In this document: positions 4,918 through 12,674 of the stretch, piece after piece
Layout of the letters: each line of letters begins with the position of its first letter
Position numbering within the stretch: position 1 is the stretch's first letter
Virus record (IMG/VR): IMGVR_UViG_3300030117_001544
Location: 1 to 24,280 of that record
DNA: 24,280 bases
Strand: one strand, 5' to 3'
DNA from: a virus
The notes under the pieces: generated by a model
What the model was told of the DNA's origin: nothing
What the model saw: only the letters and a program-made list of their open reading frames with translations
The model's database searches: none
Position numbers and translations under genes: made by a program

Positions 4918-5186
4918 TTGTAACGGAATCTAAGATCACCCTAGAGGGCCAAAAGGTAGTTATAGGGTCAGAAGTTGGGTTTACGAACTAATTTATTAGT
5001 CACGGTTGTCCCCAATAATTCCACAAATTGCTTTGATATAAAACTTAGGTAGGAGTAATACTATAGGCTGATAGAAATGTACCTACGAAGGCTAAAAACG
5101 GTAAGTAGAAGTTCAAAGTTAAACTAAAATCACTAGGGGAGAGGTATATCCAAAAACGAAAAAATTCTTTTTCTGTTTGTTTTTCT
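4918..5186 (+). ncRNA. Candidate structured non-coding RNA in the divergent control region
   Basis: No protein frame of note crosses this stretch, and it is visibly richer in G+C than the AT-rich sequence on both sides. It can form several helices: ACCCTA (4938-4943) with TAGGGT (4963-4968); GTTGGG (4974-4979) with CCCAAT (5011-5016), enclosing the hairpin ACTAA-ttta-TTAGT (4987-5000); and GTAGG (5049-5053) with CCTAC (5082-5086), enclosing CTAT/ATAG. A long-range 6-bp pairing CCCTAG (4939-4944) with CTAGGG (5133-5138) would close the domain and competes with the first helix. It ends in an intrinsic terminator. I could not match it to tmRNA, RNase P RNA, a tRNA or a group I intron. The strand is inferred from the terminator and upstream promoter. 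Confidence 0.5.
5154..5186 (+). terminator. AT-rich intrinsic terminator (plus strand)
   Basis: AAAC and GAAAAA (5154-5163) pair with TTTTTC and GTTT (5168-5173 and 5175-5178) with one bulged T and an ATTC loop, followed by GTTTTTCT (5179-5186). The stem is weak in G+C but the U-tail is good. It would end the candidate RNA just before the GroES-like gene's promoter box. Confidence 0.5.
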
Positions 5187-5208
5187 AAAAATTTTTATTA
5201 TATATTTG
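5176..5208 (+). promoter_or_regulatory. Bacteroidota-type promoter of the late block
   Basis: TATATTTG (5201-5208) matches the -7 consensus exactly and TTTG (5176-5179) lies 21 nt upstream as the -33 element. The ATG of the GroES-like gene follows after 22 nt, so the leader is very short. It overlaps the tail of the terminator before it. Confidence 0.6.
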
Positions 5209-5230
5209 CAATAAACTAATTTATAATAAA

Positions 5231-5506
5231 ATGACTAAAAAAATAAAATTTCAACCTTATGGACAATGGTTATTGCTCCCTAATCCCGCAAAAAAAGTAA
5301 CAGATTCAGGTATTATTTTAGATGATAAGACAGCAAGTTCTATAGTTACAAATGTATTAACAATTGCAGCTACAGGACCTGAGTGTAAATTTACAAAAGT
5401 AGGAGATACTGTAATGGTAGATCCAACTGTAGAAGCACGTGTCTTACATTTGGATGAAGGAGAGTTTATTTTAGTAGCAGAATACAATATATTAGGCAAA
5501 TTTTAA
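5231..5506 (+). CDS. GroES-like co-chaperonin
   Basis: The 91-residue length is close to bacterial GroES (about 97). The N-terminal strand FQPYGQWLLLPNP, the mobile loop VTDSGIILDD (about residues 23-32, with the hydrophobic IIL triplet that binds GroEL), the GDTVMVDP strand (about 58-65) and the EFILVAEYNILGKF end (78-91) match the Cpn10 family. Like T4 gp31 it should cap the host GroEL ring, probably to fold the phage capsid protein; that is knowledge of the family plus inference from the capsid genes downstream. It is the first gene of the plus-strand block, with its own promoter box. Confidence 0.88.
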   Translation: MTKKIKFQPYGQWLLLPNPAKKVTDSGIILDDKTASSIVTNVLTIAATGPECKFTKVGDTVMVDPTVEARVLHLDEGEFILVAEYNILGKF

Positions 5507-5509
5507 TAT

Positions 5510-5755
5510 ATGGTAGGAACAGTTACTATTAGTCTAGAAGATTATCACAAATTGGTAGAGTCAAAAACTAAATTTGATAATTTAAAAGACAATACTGCAT
5601 ACACTATGAAAGAACTACAAGTATTCTTATCATTTGTTTGCAGTAGAAAAGACATAACTAACCATATTGCTGAATTTAACAGGCAATCAAAAAAGTCTAA
5701 AATAGTAGTAACAGATGGTAAAGCAGTAATTCACAAAAAAGATGGAAAGAGTTGA
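5510..5755 (+). CDS. Small hypothetical protein (81 aa)
   Basis: I do not recognise a family. It begins VGTVTISLEDYHKLVESKTKFDNL, a short beta strand followed by a coiled-coil-like helix, a pattern met in small phage proteins. It ends in a basic tail (VTDGKAVIHKKDGKS). It starts three nt after the GroES-like stop and overlaps the next gene by 14 nt, so it is part of the same operon. Confidence 0.65.
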   Translation: MVGTVTISLEDYHKLVESKTKFDNLKDNTAYTMKELQVFLSFVCSRKDITNHIAEFNRQSKKSKIVVTDGKAVIHKKDGKS

Positions 5756-5930
5756 ATTTAGACTATCTAGTTTTGTAGAATTTATGTATGCACTAAAAGA
5801 TTTTAACGAAAGTTTAACTAGATGGGAAAAAGAAAACCCTCCAGGTACTTGGAATTTAGATGTAGTTATAGAAGAAAATGAATATATAATTTATTTGACA
5901 ATAAATGAAAGTAAAGATAAAGGCAAATAG
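5742..5930 (+). CDS. Small hypothetical protein (62 aa)
   Basis: No family is recognised. It is acidic and has a beta-rich end (WNLDVVIEENEYIIYLTIN). It overlaps the genes on both sides (14 nt upstream, 26 nt downstream), the usual compact packing of this stretch. Confidence 0.6.
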   Translation: MERVEFRLSSFVEFMYALKDFNESLTRWEKENPPGTWNLDVVIEENEYIIYLTINESKDKGK

Positions 5931-6222
5931 TATTTATAAACGATTACAAATATGGAATGGTATATTTGATCTTACAAATAAAGAACTAGAAGTTATTTCT
6001 GCTTTTATAAAAGTAAACATAACTTCTAAAAGAAAAAATTTGTGTAGTAAAAAGAACAAAGATGAGGTAGCAAAGATATTAAACTTTGATGATCCTAACG
6101 ATCTTAATAATTATATAAAAAAATTAAAAGATAAAGGAGCATTAACATTTAATAAAGGATCTTATCAAGTTAATAAGATGTTAAACCCTCAAATTAAAAA
6201 GATTGAAATCAATATTATATAA
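5905..6222 (+). CDS. Winged-helix-like hypothetical protein (105 aa)
   Basis: The sequence has a helical N-terminal part (FDLTNKELEVISAFIKV), a second helical section (KDEVAKILNFDDPNDLNNYIKKLKDKGAL) and a short beta wing (FNKGSYQVNKML). That order, ending in 'LKDKGALTF...YQVN', is what a winged helix-turn-helix looks like. It may bind DNA, for example as a regulator or small terminase-like protein, but no specific family can be named. The ATG at 5905 lies within the end of the previous gene. Confidence 0.6.
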   Translation: MKVKIKANSIYKRLQIWNGIFDLTNKELEVISAFIKVNITSKRKNLCSKKNKDEVAKILNFDDPNDLNNYIKKLKDKGALTFNKGSYQVNKMLNPQIKKIEINII

Positions 6223-6325
6223 TTATTATGTTATTAGTGAATTTTCTAAATTTCCATTTGTAATAGTAATAGTACAAGATCCAAAAGGAAAGTTAGTAAA
6301 AATAGAAGTAGATAAGTATGAGTAA
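6203..6325 (+). CDS. Possible small protein (up to 40 aa) with unclear start codon
   Basis: A frame ending in TAA at 6323-6325 reads SEFSKFPFVIVIVQDPKGKLVKIEVDKYE over its last 29 codons, which looks protein-like (a hydrophobic strand, a PKGK turn, a charged strand). It has no in-frame ATG; the candidates are TTG at 6203 or ATT at 6233, while the ATG at 6228 is in another frame that stops soon. It overlaps the next gene by 8 nt in the usual way. Either a rare start codon is used or this is a decayed gene. Confidence 0.35.
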   Translation: MKSILYNYYVISEFSKFPFVIVIVQDPKGKLVKIEVDKYE

Positions 6326-6818
6326 AAAAGAACCAAAACCGCCAAGTATATTTACAATGGCAAAAAATTTTGCTGGTGAATTAGCAAAATATATAAAAGA
6401 AGGTGCACCAAATGTATCTAATAAAGTATACATGGAAAGATTAGAAACATGTATGGAATGTCCACACTTAATTAAAAAGCATATGCGATGTGGTTTATGT
6501 GGATGTCTGTTAGAGCATAAAGCAAAATGGAAAACAACTACATGTCCTGACAAACCAGAAAGATGGAAGCCTGTATTTATGGATAAAGCTACTATTGAGT
6601 TACGAAAAAATTTTGAAGAAGAGCAAGAAAAAGAAGAAAGAAAACAATTAGTAGAAGATAAAAAAAGAGCAATAAAAGCTGCTAAATTAGTTAACGAAAA
6701 AAGAGGATTTGGTAATTTAAAAGCAAAAGATTTAACTCCTAACAATTTAAAACTAGTTTATAAAAAAATAGAAGATGCAAAAAAAGCAGAAGATAATAAT
6801 ACAAAAGATAGCAAGTAA
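6318..6818 (+). CDS. Six-cysteine zinc-binding phage protein (166 aa)
   Basis: Residues 41-83 carry a metal-binding module: C45, C48, H50, C58, C61, C63 and C76, in the pattern RLETCMECPHL...RCGLCGCLLEHKAKW...CPDKPERW. This arrangement (CxxCP, CGxCGC, CP) recurs in phage proteins of unknown function located near structural genes. After it comes a long, charged, probably coiled-coil helix (about 92-125). It may bind DNA or act as an assembly factor. It starts inside the small frame before it and overlaps the HU-like gene by 44 nt. Confidence 0.7.
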   Translation: MSKKEPKPPSIFTMAKNFAGELAKYIKEGAPNVSNKVYMERLETCMECPHLIKKHMRCGLCGCLLEHKAKWKTTTCPDKPERWKPVFMDKATIELRKNFEEEQEKEERKQLVEDKKRAIKAAKLVNEKRGFGNLKAKDLTPNNLKLVYKKIEDAKKAEDNNTKDSK

Positions 6819-6996
6819 ATATAATTTACCATTGCAAACAGTAGAAAATATAGTTATGCACCAATTTAAGTTTGTATCTAAAATAATAAATAAAGGAAAA
6901 TTTGAAACAATAAGATTACCATATTTAGGTAAATTCCATGTAAATAAAAATAGATTAAAATATCTAACAAAAAATGAATCTACTAACAGTAAATGA
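6775..6996 (+). CDS. HU/IHF-like DNA-binding protein (73 aa)
   Basis: The order of elements fits the HU/IHF fold: a first helix pair (IIIQKIASKYNLPLQTVENIVMHQFKFVSKIIN), then GKFETIRLPYLGKFHVNKNRLKYL, corresponding to the IRLPxLGKF strand just before the DNA-binding arm. The protein is short (HU is about 90), so the arm seems reduced. Such proteins bend and compact DNA. IHF/HU-like genes near the packaging genes are known from crAss-like phages. The call rests on the LP.LGKF region and secondary structure by eye. Confidence 0.6.
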   Translation: MQKKQKIIIQKIASKYNLPLQTVENIVMHQFKFVSKIINKGKFETIRLPYLGKFHVNKNRLKYLTKNESTNSK

Positions 6997-7480
6997 TAAT
7001 AAAGTTATACCCTCTGCGTACGCACTTACAATTTTAGAATTTAAAAATTTGTCAATTGCAGAATTATCGTATGTATATTTTATGTGCGATCATAACTCCC
7101 CATTTTCTGTATATGAAGAAGAAAAAAGAAACGAAGAAGTACAAAAAAGTATTTTTAAAAAAGAAAAAATAAACATAAGCAGTAAATTAAAAGCTGCTTG
7201 TGATAAGTATAAAGAATTAACAGAAACCTCTGCTGTTAAACTATTAAAGTCTGCAAGATCATCTGTAACTAAATTAGAAAAATATTTAAGAGACATAGAT
7301 TTAACACTTATGGACGATAATGGTAAACCTATTTTTACAGCAAAAGACTTAGTTGCTAACTTATCTAAGATGGGAGATGTAGTATCTGGCCTATCTAAAT
7401 TAGAAGAGTTAGTAAAGAAAGAAGAACAGGCTGCAAACCAAAATAGGGGAGGTGTAATAACAAATAAATATAGTCAATGA
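6974..7480 (+). CDS. Conserved phage hypothetical protein (168 aa)
   Basis: The N-terminal half contains ELSYVYFMCDHNSPFSVYEEEKRNEEV (within residues 30-56), a type of segment ('YFM.D..SPF..Y...R') that I associate with proteins of Bacteroidota phages located before the terminase gene. The C-terminal part is helical and charged, with a coiled-coil stretch (MGDVVSGLSKLEELVKKEEQAAN). No enzymatic motif is seen. It starts 23 nt before the stop of the HU-like gene and ends ATGA into the next gene. A virion or packaging-related role is inferred from context only. Confidence 0.65.
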   Translation: MNLLTVNDNKVIPSAYALTILEFKNLSIAELSYVYFMCDHNSPFSVYEEEKRNEEVQKSIFKKEKINISSKLKAACDKYKELTETSAVKLLKSARSSVTKLEKYLRDIDLTLMDDNGKPIFTAKDLVANLSKMGDVVSGLSKLEELVKKEEQAANQNRGGVITNKYSQ

Positions 7481-7644
7481 TGAAAATAGATTGGATAAAT
7501 TCTTGGAAAAGTGGTAAAAAAAGTAGTATCTTTGAATTCACACTAAGGTTAGGGTTTTTAACTATCCTAGAAATTTATTTAAACTTTGATATTAAAGAAC
7601 ATAGAATTATGATCTTTAATGTAGGGTTTGAATTATGGAAATAA
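7477..7644 (+). CDS. Small hypothetical protein (55 aa)
   Basis: The ATG overlaps the preceding stop as ATGA. The product is basic at the start (MKIDWINSWKSGKKSS) and moderately hydrophobic further on (FTLRLGFLTILEIYLNF, then IMIFNVGFELWK). It does not form a clear membrane helix. I do not recognise a family. Coupled overlap on one side and a downstream nuclease gene starting within 10 nt of its stop support a real gene. Confidence 0.6.
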   Translation: MMKIDWINSWKSGKKSSIFEFTLRLGFLTILEIYLNFDIKEHRIMIFNVGFELWK

Positions 7645-7654
7645 AAAAATAAAA

Positions 7655-8026
7655 ATGTACACATATAATGCAAAAGCTGTTAAGGTTGTTGATGGTGATA
7701 CCATTGATGCTGAAATAGACTTAGGGTTTGATATTAAGATTAAAAAAAGAATTAGATTAGCTGGTATTAACGCTCCAGAATCTAGAACAAGAAATTTAGC
7801 AGAGAAAAAAATGGGTTTAGCCTCTAAAAAAAGGTTAAAAGAAATGTTAGAAGGATGCGCAAATGAATTTGAGCTAGAATCTAAAGAGTTAGGTAAATAT
7901 GGTAGAGTATTAGGCAGGTTACATATTAGCACTTTATCTGGTCGAGATACAATTACTAAAGTTTGTGTTAATGACAGATTAATAGAAGAAGGTTATGCAG
8001 TGGAATATGATGGAGGAAAACGATAG
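7655..8026 (+). CDS. Staphylococcal-nuclease-fold (SNase/TNase) nuclease
   Basis: The 123-residue protein has the SNase signature: VKVVDGDTIDAEIDLGF (residues 9-25), RIRLAGINAPESRT (32-45) and LGKYGRVLGRLHI (79-91). These carry the metal and catalytic positions: D near 21, R34, E42 and R84 by family analogy. The usual metal-binding aspartate of GIDAPE is asparagine (GINAPE). The frame is open a few codons upstream through a TTG at 7628, but the ATG at 7655 starts right at the conserved fold. SNase-fold enzymes cut DNA and RNA non-specifically. No signal peptide is seen, so it would act inside the cell, perhaps to degrade host nucleic acid. Confidence 0.88.
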   Translation: MYTYNAKAVKVVDGDTIDAEIDLGFDIKIKKRIRLAGINAPESRTRNLAEKKMGLASKKRLKEMLEGCANEFELESKELGKYGRVLGRLHISTLSGRDTITKVCVNDRLIEEGYAVEYDGGKR

Positions 8027-8321
8027 TGAGATGAAGTTCTTAGAAGATTTAGCAGATTACAATAAATCAATGGAAAATGCTTTCTTAATTGTAACCAAAA
8101 GAAAAACATTAGATGATATTTATTTAGAACTAGAAAGTGAAGAATATACTGAATTCTTTTTACCTTTTGATCCTATTGCAAGTGATGGTAGAGATGAAGG
8201 AACAATAGAATTACTAGTTAGTCATTTTGAAGAATTAGAAGATTATGAAAAATGCGCAGAACTACATAAATTAAAATCTAAATGCTTAAAAATACAGACA
8301 GACTCAGACCTGCAGCTTTAA
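7995..8321 (+). CDS. Acidic hypothetical protein (108 aa) before the terminase gene
   Basis: The protein is rich in glutamate and aspartate. A stretch FLPFDPIASDGRDEGTIELLVSHFEELEDYEKCAELHKLKSK (about 54-95) looks like a small helical domain seen in short phage proteins; no function is known to me. Starts at 7995, 8007 or 8010 are all possible (ATG each); 7995 overlaps the nuclease by 32 nt. It overlaps the terminase start by 40 nt. It could be a packaging accessory protein by position, but no helix-turn-helix typical of a small terminase is evident. Confidence 0.65.
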   Translation: MQWNMMEENDSEMKFLEDLADYNKSMENAFLIVTKRKTLDDIYLELESEEYTEFFLPFDPIASDGRDEGTIELLVSHFEELEDYEKCAELHKLKSKCLKIQTDSDLQL

Positions 8322-10246
8322 ATTTTATAAAACACGGATATTATACATCCGCACTTCCAGGCACTAAAGATTACTACGAATATTGGGATACAGAACAAAA
8401 AAGATGTTTGTATGGATACACAGTTGGTGAATTAACTATTACAGGTAATCATTATTTCTACTTAAATTATTGTCCTATTGACAGATCTGTTGATGAGGAA
8501 CTTCCAGACGGTACAATTATAGCAAGACGAGAGCGTACATTTCCTGCATTTTATGACGGGGATTGGAAATATTTTAATGCTATAGATCGAGCAAGAAAAG
8601 AGAATAAACATATGATTGTTTTAAAAGCAAGACGTAAAGGATATTCTTATAAAGCAGCTGCTATGCTTGCTAGAAATTATTTTCATATAAGAAACAGTAA
8701 AAATTTTGTATTTGCTAGTCAAAAAGAATATTTAATTGGGGATGGATTGTTGTCAAAAGCATGGGATATATTATCTTTTGTAGATAACAATACAGCATGG
8801 ACACAACCTAGATTAAGAGATAGAGAAATGGTTAAAATGTCTGGGTATAAGAAAAATGTAAATGGGGCAGATGTAGAACTAGGAATGAAAAGTCAAATAA
8901 TGGGTGTGTCTTTAAAAGATGCGCCTGATAAGGTAAGGGGTAAAGCTGGTGAGCTAATATTTTTTGAAGAAGCAGGTAGTTTTCCAGGTTTATTAAAAGC
9001 ATGGGAAGTTACAATGCCAACAATGCGTCAAGGATCTAAAACATTGGGAACAATGGTAGCATTTGGTACGGGCGGTACAGAAGGTGCTGATTTTGAAGGT
9101 ATGGAAGAGTTATTTTACAATCCTGATTCTTACGATTGTTTAGCTTTTGAAAATATATGGGATGCTGGAGGTAATGGTACACAATGTGGTTATTTTATTC
9201 CTATATATGAAAATTTAGAAGGATTTATTGATGAAGATGGGAACAGTATAAAACATCAAGCAGTTAAATTTGAAGAAATAAACAGAGATAAGAAAAAAGG
9301 AACAAATGATCCAAAAGCATATGATCAATATATAGCTGAACATCCTATGAACCCAAGAGAAGCTACTTTACAAATATCTTCTAATTTATTTGACATAGCA
9401 TCTCTACAAGAACACTACAATAATGTAAAAGTAAATAATTTACAAGCTATAGGTAACAATGGTTATTTGTATTATGGGCATAATGGTGAAATTAAATTTA
9501 AATTAGATGGTGATGCTCGTCCTATTACAAGATTCCCACATAGAAAAGAAGATAATTTAGAAGGATGTGTAACAATATATGAATCTCCTTATAAAACTAC
9601 AGAACAACAAGTGCCTATGAATATGTATATTATTTGTCATGACCCGTATGCACAATCACAGTCTGCAGATTCATCATCTTTAGGATCTGCATATGTTATA
9701 AAACGTATAAATAATATATCTCAACCAGATGACATGATAGTTGCTAGTTATGTTGCACGACCGCACTCACAAGATGAGTTTAATAAAAATTTATTTATGC
9801 TAGCAGATTATTACAATGCTAAAATAGGATTTGAGAATGATCGTGGTGAAGTTATTGCATATGCACGTAGGCATAGAAAATTACATAGACTGCAAGAAGA
9901 GTTTGAGATGTTAGATAAAAAAGATTTAAGATCTAAAAAAGTAAAACGTCAATATGGTATGCATATGACAGAAGCTAGAAAAAGACAAGGTGAGATATAC
10001 ATAAGAGACTGGTTAAATACAGTTAGATCTACAAATGAAGATGATACACAAGTATTAAACATGCACAAAATATATGATTTAGCATTATTACAAGAATTAA
10101 TTAAGTTTAATCATAAGGGTAACTTTGACCGTGCTATGGCATTAATGGTTGGTATGTATCATACTAGAGAAATGTACAATTCTGAAGTACAAGAAATATT
10201 AGACGACAATTCATCAGCAGAATGGTTTGATTCTAATTATTATTAG
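8282..10246 (+). CDS. Terminase large subunit (DNA-packaging ATPase/nuclease)
   Basis: At 654 residues it has the size and layout of TerL. The ATPase part shows a deviant Walker A, LKARRKGYSYKAA (about 114-126), a Walker B with catalytic glutamate, GELIFFEEAGSF (about 223-234), and a probable coupling motif VAFGTGG (259-265). The C-terminal RNase H-fold nuclease shows the first acidic motif IICHDPYAQS (449-458) and later IGFENDRGE (514-522). It drives genome packaging through the portal and cuts concatemers. The missing GK[ST] in Walker A (RRKGYS) is normal for this family. The neighbour downstream is the portal gene. Confidence 0.93.
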   Translation: MLKNTDRLRPAALNFIKHGYYTSALPGTKDYYEYWDTEQKRCLYGYTVGELTITGNHYFYLNYCPIDRSVDEELPDGTIIARRERTFPAFYDGDWKYFNAIDRARKENKHMIVLKARRKGYSYKAAAMLARNYFHIRNSKNFVFASQKEYLIGDGLLSKAWDILSFVDNNTAWTQPRLRDREMVKMSGYKKNVNGADVELGMKSQIMGVSLKDAPDKVRGKAGELIFFEEAGSFPGLLKAWEVTMPTMRQGSKTLGTMVAFGTGGTEGADFEGMEELFYNPDSYDCLAFENIWDAGGNGTQCGYFIPIYENLEGFIDEDGNSIKHQAVKFEEINRDKKKGTNDPKAYDQYIAEHPMNPREATLQISSNLFDIASLQEHYNNVKVNNLQAIGNNGYLYYGHNGEIKFKLDGDARPITRFPHRKEDNLEGCVTIYESPYKTTEQQVPMNMYIICHDPYAQSQSADSSSLGSAYVIKRINNISQPDDMIVASYVARPHSQDEFNKNLFMLADYYNAKIGFENDRGEVIAYARRHRKLHRLQEEFEMLDKKDLRSKKVKRQYGMHMTEARKRQGEIYIRDWLNTVRSTNEDDTQVLNMHKIYDLALLQELIKFNHKGNFDRAMALMVGMYHTREMYNSEVQEILDDNSSAEWFDSNYY

Positions 10247-10257
10247 TGTTATATTAT
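10246..10257 (-). repeat. Copy 2 of the recurring motif ATAATATAACAC
   Basis: The minus strand reads ATAATATAACAC directly at the terminase stop codon. The 16 nt at 10243-10258 equal those at 4264-4279. A partial version (GTGTTATAT, 13126-13134) lies at the next intergenic gap, before the scaffold gene. Confidence 0.5.
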
Positions 10258-10308
10258 AAACAATACACAAAAAATACTCTTCTTATACTAAAATATATTT
10301 ATTTTTAC

Positions 10309-10316
10309 TATTTTTG
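10309..10316 (+). promoter_or_regulatory. Promoter box TATTTTTG before the portal gene
   Basis: TATTTTTG fits TAnnTTTG and sits exactly 24 nt before the portal ATG. An identical box has the same 24-nt spacing before the scaffold gene. The upstream AAATATATTT (10291-10300) is also shared. No clear -33 TTTG is seen, so a phage-specific factor may be involved. Confidence 0.45.
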
Positions 10317-10340
10317 ATGATTAGGTTAATAGTATAGTAT

Positions 10341-12674
10341 ATGTATTTAGGTTCAAATAAGATCCCCCAACAAAAATTATCAATAAGAAAAAAAGATAAG
10401 AAGTGGAGAGAAGCATGCGTGGAGGCATACATAGATCTTTCTACAGCTGGTTATAGTGAAAGACGTGACTGGCTAAAGAGCCTATATGATTATTACAACG
10501 GTGTAATTGATGATGCAGATTACAGATACGTGTTAAAACCCTACGGTAAAACTAGGGACAATTTCCCCTCTAAAATGCGTAACTATCCTATTATTAAGCC
10601 TATAATCGATCTGTTACTGGGTGAGAAATCAAAAAGACCCCTTAATTACACCGTTACCGTACAAAATGCTGATGCTGTTACACAAAAAGAAAAAGCAAAG
10701 CAAGAATTGATCATGAAAAACTTACAACAACAGTTTGTAAATGTTTTAAATGAGCAAGGAATAGAAACTGGTACACCTTCTAATGAAGTACCACCACCTG
10801 CTGAAATAGCAGAAATGTTTGAAAAAACATATGTAGATAATAGAGCATTAAAAGGACAACAGTCTATTAATTTTATAATGCAAGACCAAGAAATCTACGA
10901 TAAATTCCAAAAAGCATGGTTTCATTATTTAGTATCTGGAGAAGTATACACATGGAGAGGAGTTAGAAATAACGAACCTTTTTATGAAATATTAAATCCA
11001 TTAGATATAGACTACGACAAAGATCCTGATTTAGATTTTGTAGAAGATGGGGATTGGGCGTTAGTTAGAAAATATGTACATGCATCTACAATTATAGATT
11101 ACTATAGAGATGAATTAACTGATGAAGAAATACTATCCTTAGAAGAGCCTGAACACGCAAGTATGGATTCTTATCTAACAGTATCTAATAGAGCAGATGA
11201 TAGAGAATTATACAGAGAAAGACTAATAGAAGTTGTAAGTGTATACTGGAAAAGTAGAAAAAGAATAGGATTTTTAAGCTATATTGATCCAGAAACTGGG
11301 ACAATGGAAGAAATGCAAGTTGATGAAACATATAGATTGTCTGCAGATTTAAAAGCAACAGGTGCAAAGGTAGATTACGAATGGGTTAATGAAGTGTGGG
11401 AAGGAACAAGAATAGATGGTAGATTGTATGTAAAAATGCAACCATTAGAAAACCAAAGAACTTCTATGGACAACCCATCTAAGTGTAAACTACCAATAAA
11501 TGGTCGTAAATATTCAGATCTTAACTCTAGAAATATATCTTTAGTATCATTAGGTATACCCTATCAATTAAATTACAATATTTATAAATATAGATTAGAA
11601 CTGTCAATTGCAAAGTCAAAAGATATTGTTGCACAGTTTGATATTAATATGATCCCAAAGAAATGGGACTTAGATAAGTTTATGTATTATGTAGAAGGTA
11701 CAGGTATTGCGTGGGTAGATTATAATAAAGAAGGAATACAACTATCTCCACAACATCAATCGGTACTTGACATGTCTATAAAAACTATAGAGCAATACAT
11801 AGGTTTATTAGAATCTATAATGCTAGAATGGGAAAAAGTATCTGGAGTAAATAGACAAAGACAAGGACAAGTTGGTGCATACGAAGGTAAAGCTACATCA
11901 CAACAAGCTATTGTACAATCATCACATATTACAGAAGATTTATTTAGAAAATTTGCAAGATTAGAGCAAAGAGATATGCAAGCATTATTAGATTATTCTA
12001 AAGAAGCTTGGATAGCAGGTAAAAAAGGAATGTATGTAATGTCAGATGGTACAATAGATTATTTTGATGTAGATGCAATGGATCATTTAGAATCAGAGTA
12101 TGGTATATTTGTTTCTGATGCAGGTAGAGATCAAGATAAATTAGATACACTAAAAGCTCTTGCGCAATCAATGGTACAAAACGGGGTACCAGCTTCTACA
12201 GTTGCTGAAATGGTAGATGCAGATAGCTTTACAGAAATAAAACATAAAATTAGAGATGCAGAAAAAGCACAACAAGAATTACAACAAGCACAACAACAAG
12301 CTGCAGCTCAACAAGCTCAACAAGAAGCACAATTAAAACAACAAGAGCTTGATAATGAAAATATGAATAAAGAAAGAGATAGAGAAGTTAAAATACAAGT
12401 AGCAGAAATAGCAGCTCAATCTAAATTAAATTCTGATAGTTTTAATATGCAAAAAGCTATGGCTGATGCAGCAAGAAAGGATCAAGATATAGCTATTAGA
12501 CAACAAGCTAATGATGAAAAAGCTAGATCTAATGCTGCAAAAGAAAGATTAATACAATCAGAACAAGAAATGAAAATGGGTGGTGCTAGACAAGATGGTA
12601 TAAGAAAAGATAAAGATTTAGAACTAAAAGAAAAAGCATTAAATCAAAAAAAGAAACAAGATGGCTCTAACTAA
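10341..12674 (+). CDS. Portal protein
   Basis: The 777-residue protein has the features of a large podovirus portal: RRDWLKSLYDYYNGVIDDADYRYVLKPYG near residues 41-69, then YPIIKPIIDLLLGEKSKRPLNYTV (about 81-104), the region that in Bacteroidota phages marks the portal. A long middle part with wing and stem segments follows (about 370-560). From about residue 640 on, a Q/K/A-rich coiled coil runs to the end. Twelve copies would form the DNA channel at one capsid vertex, docking the terminase. It follows TerL after a promoter-bearing gap and its end overlaps the next gene by 14 nt. Confidence 0.88.
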   Translation: MYLGSNKIPQQKLSIRKKDKKWREACVEAYIDLSTAGYSERRDWLKSLYDYYNGVIDDADYRYVLKPYGKTRDNFPSKMRNYPIIKPIIDLLLGEKSKRPLNYTVTVQNADAVTQKEKAKQELIMKNLQQQFVNVLNEQGIETGTPSNEVPPPAEIAEMFEKTYVDNRALKGQQSINFIMQDQEIYDKFQKAWFHYLVSGEVYTWRGVRNNEPFYEILNPLDIDYDKDPDLDFVEDGDWALVRKYVHASTIIDYYRDELTDEEILSLEEPEHASMDSYLTVSNRADDRELYRERLIEVVSVYWKSRKRIGFLSYIDPETGTMEEMQVDETYRLSADLKATGAKVDYEWVNEVWEGTRIDGRLYVKMQPLENQRTSMDNPSKCKLPINGRKYSDLNSRNISLVSLGIPYQLNYNIYKYRLELSIAKSKDIVAQFDINMIPKKWDLDKFMYYVEGTGIAWVDYNKEGIQLSPQHQSVLDMSIKTIEQYIGLLESIMLEWEKVSGVNRQRQGQVGAYEGKATSQQAIVQSSHITEDLFRKFARLEQRDMQALLDYSKEAWIAGKKGMYVMSDGTIDYFDVDAMDHLESEYGIFVSDAGRDQDKLDTLKALAQSMVQNGVPASTVAEMVDADSFTEIKHKIRDAEKAQQELQQAQQQAAAQQAQQEAQLKQQELDNENMNKERDREVKIQVAEIAAQSKLNSDSFNMQKAMADAARKDQDIAIRQQANDEKARSNAAKERLIQSEQEMKMGGARQDGIRKDKDLELKEKALNQKKKQDGSN

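Noticed and set aside
4918-5150. tmRNA, RNase P RNA, tRNA or group I intron
   Set aside because: No tRNA-like acceptor/T-arm, no RNase P conserved core and no group I P7/Q-R-S motifs could be recognised by eye.
5257-5499. Reverse-strand frame opposite the GroES-like gene
   Set aside because: The plus strand matches the GroES family over its whole length.
6293-6745. Reverse-strand frame of 150 codons
   Set aside because: It lies opposite the six-cysteine gene, which has clear metal-binding motifs; the reverse product has no recognisable features.
12280-12345. Short CAACAAG-type repeats in the portal gene (possible CRISPR or VNTR)
   Set aside because: These are Gln/Ala-rich codons of the coiled coil at the portal C-terminus; no regular repeat-spacer structure exists.
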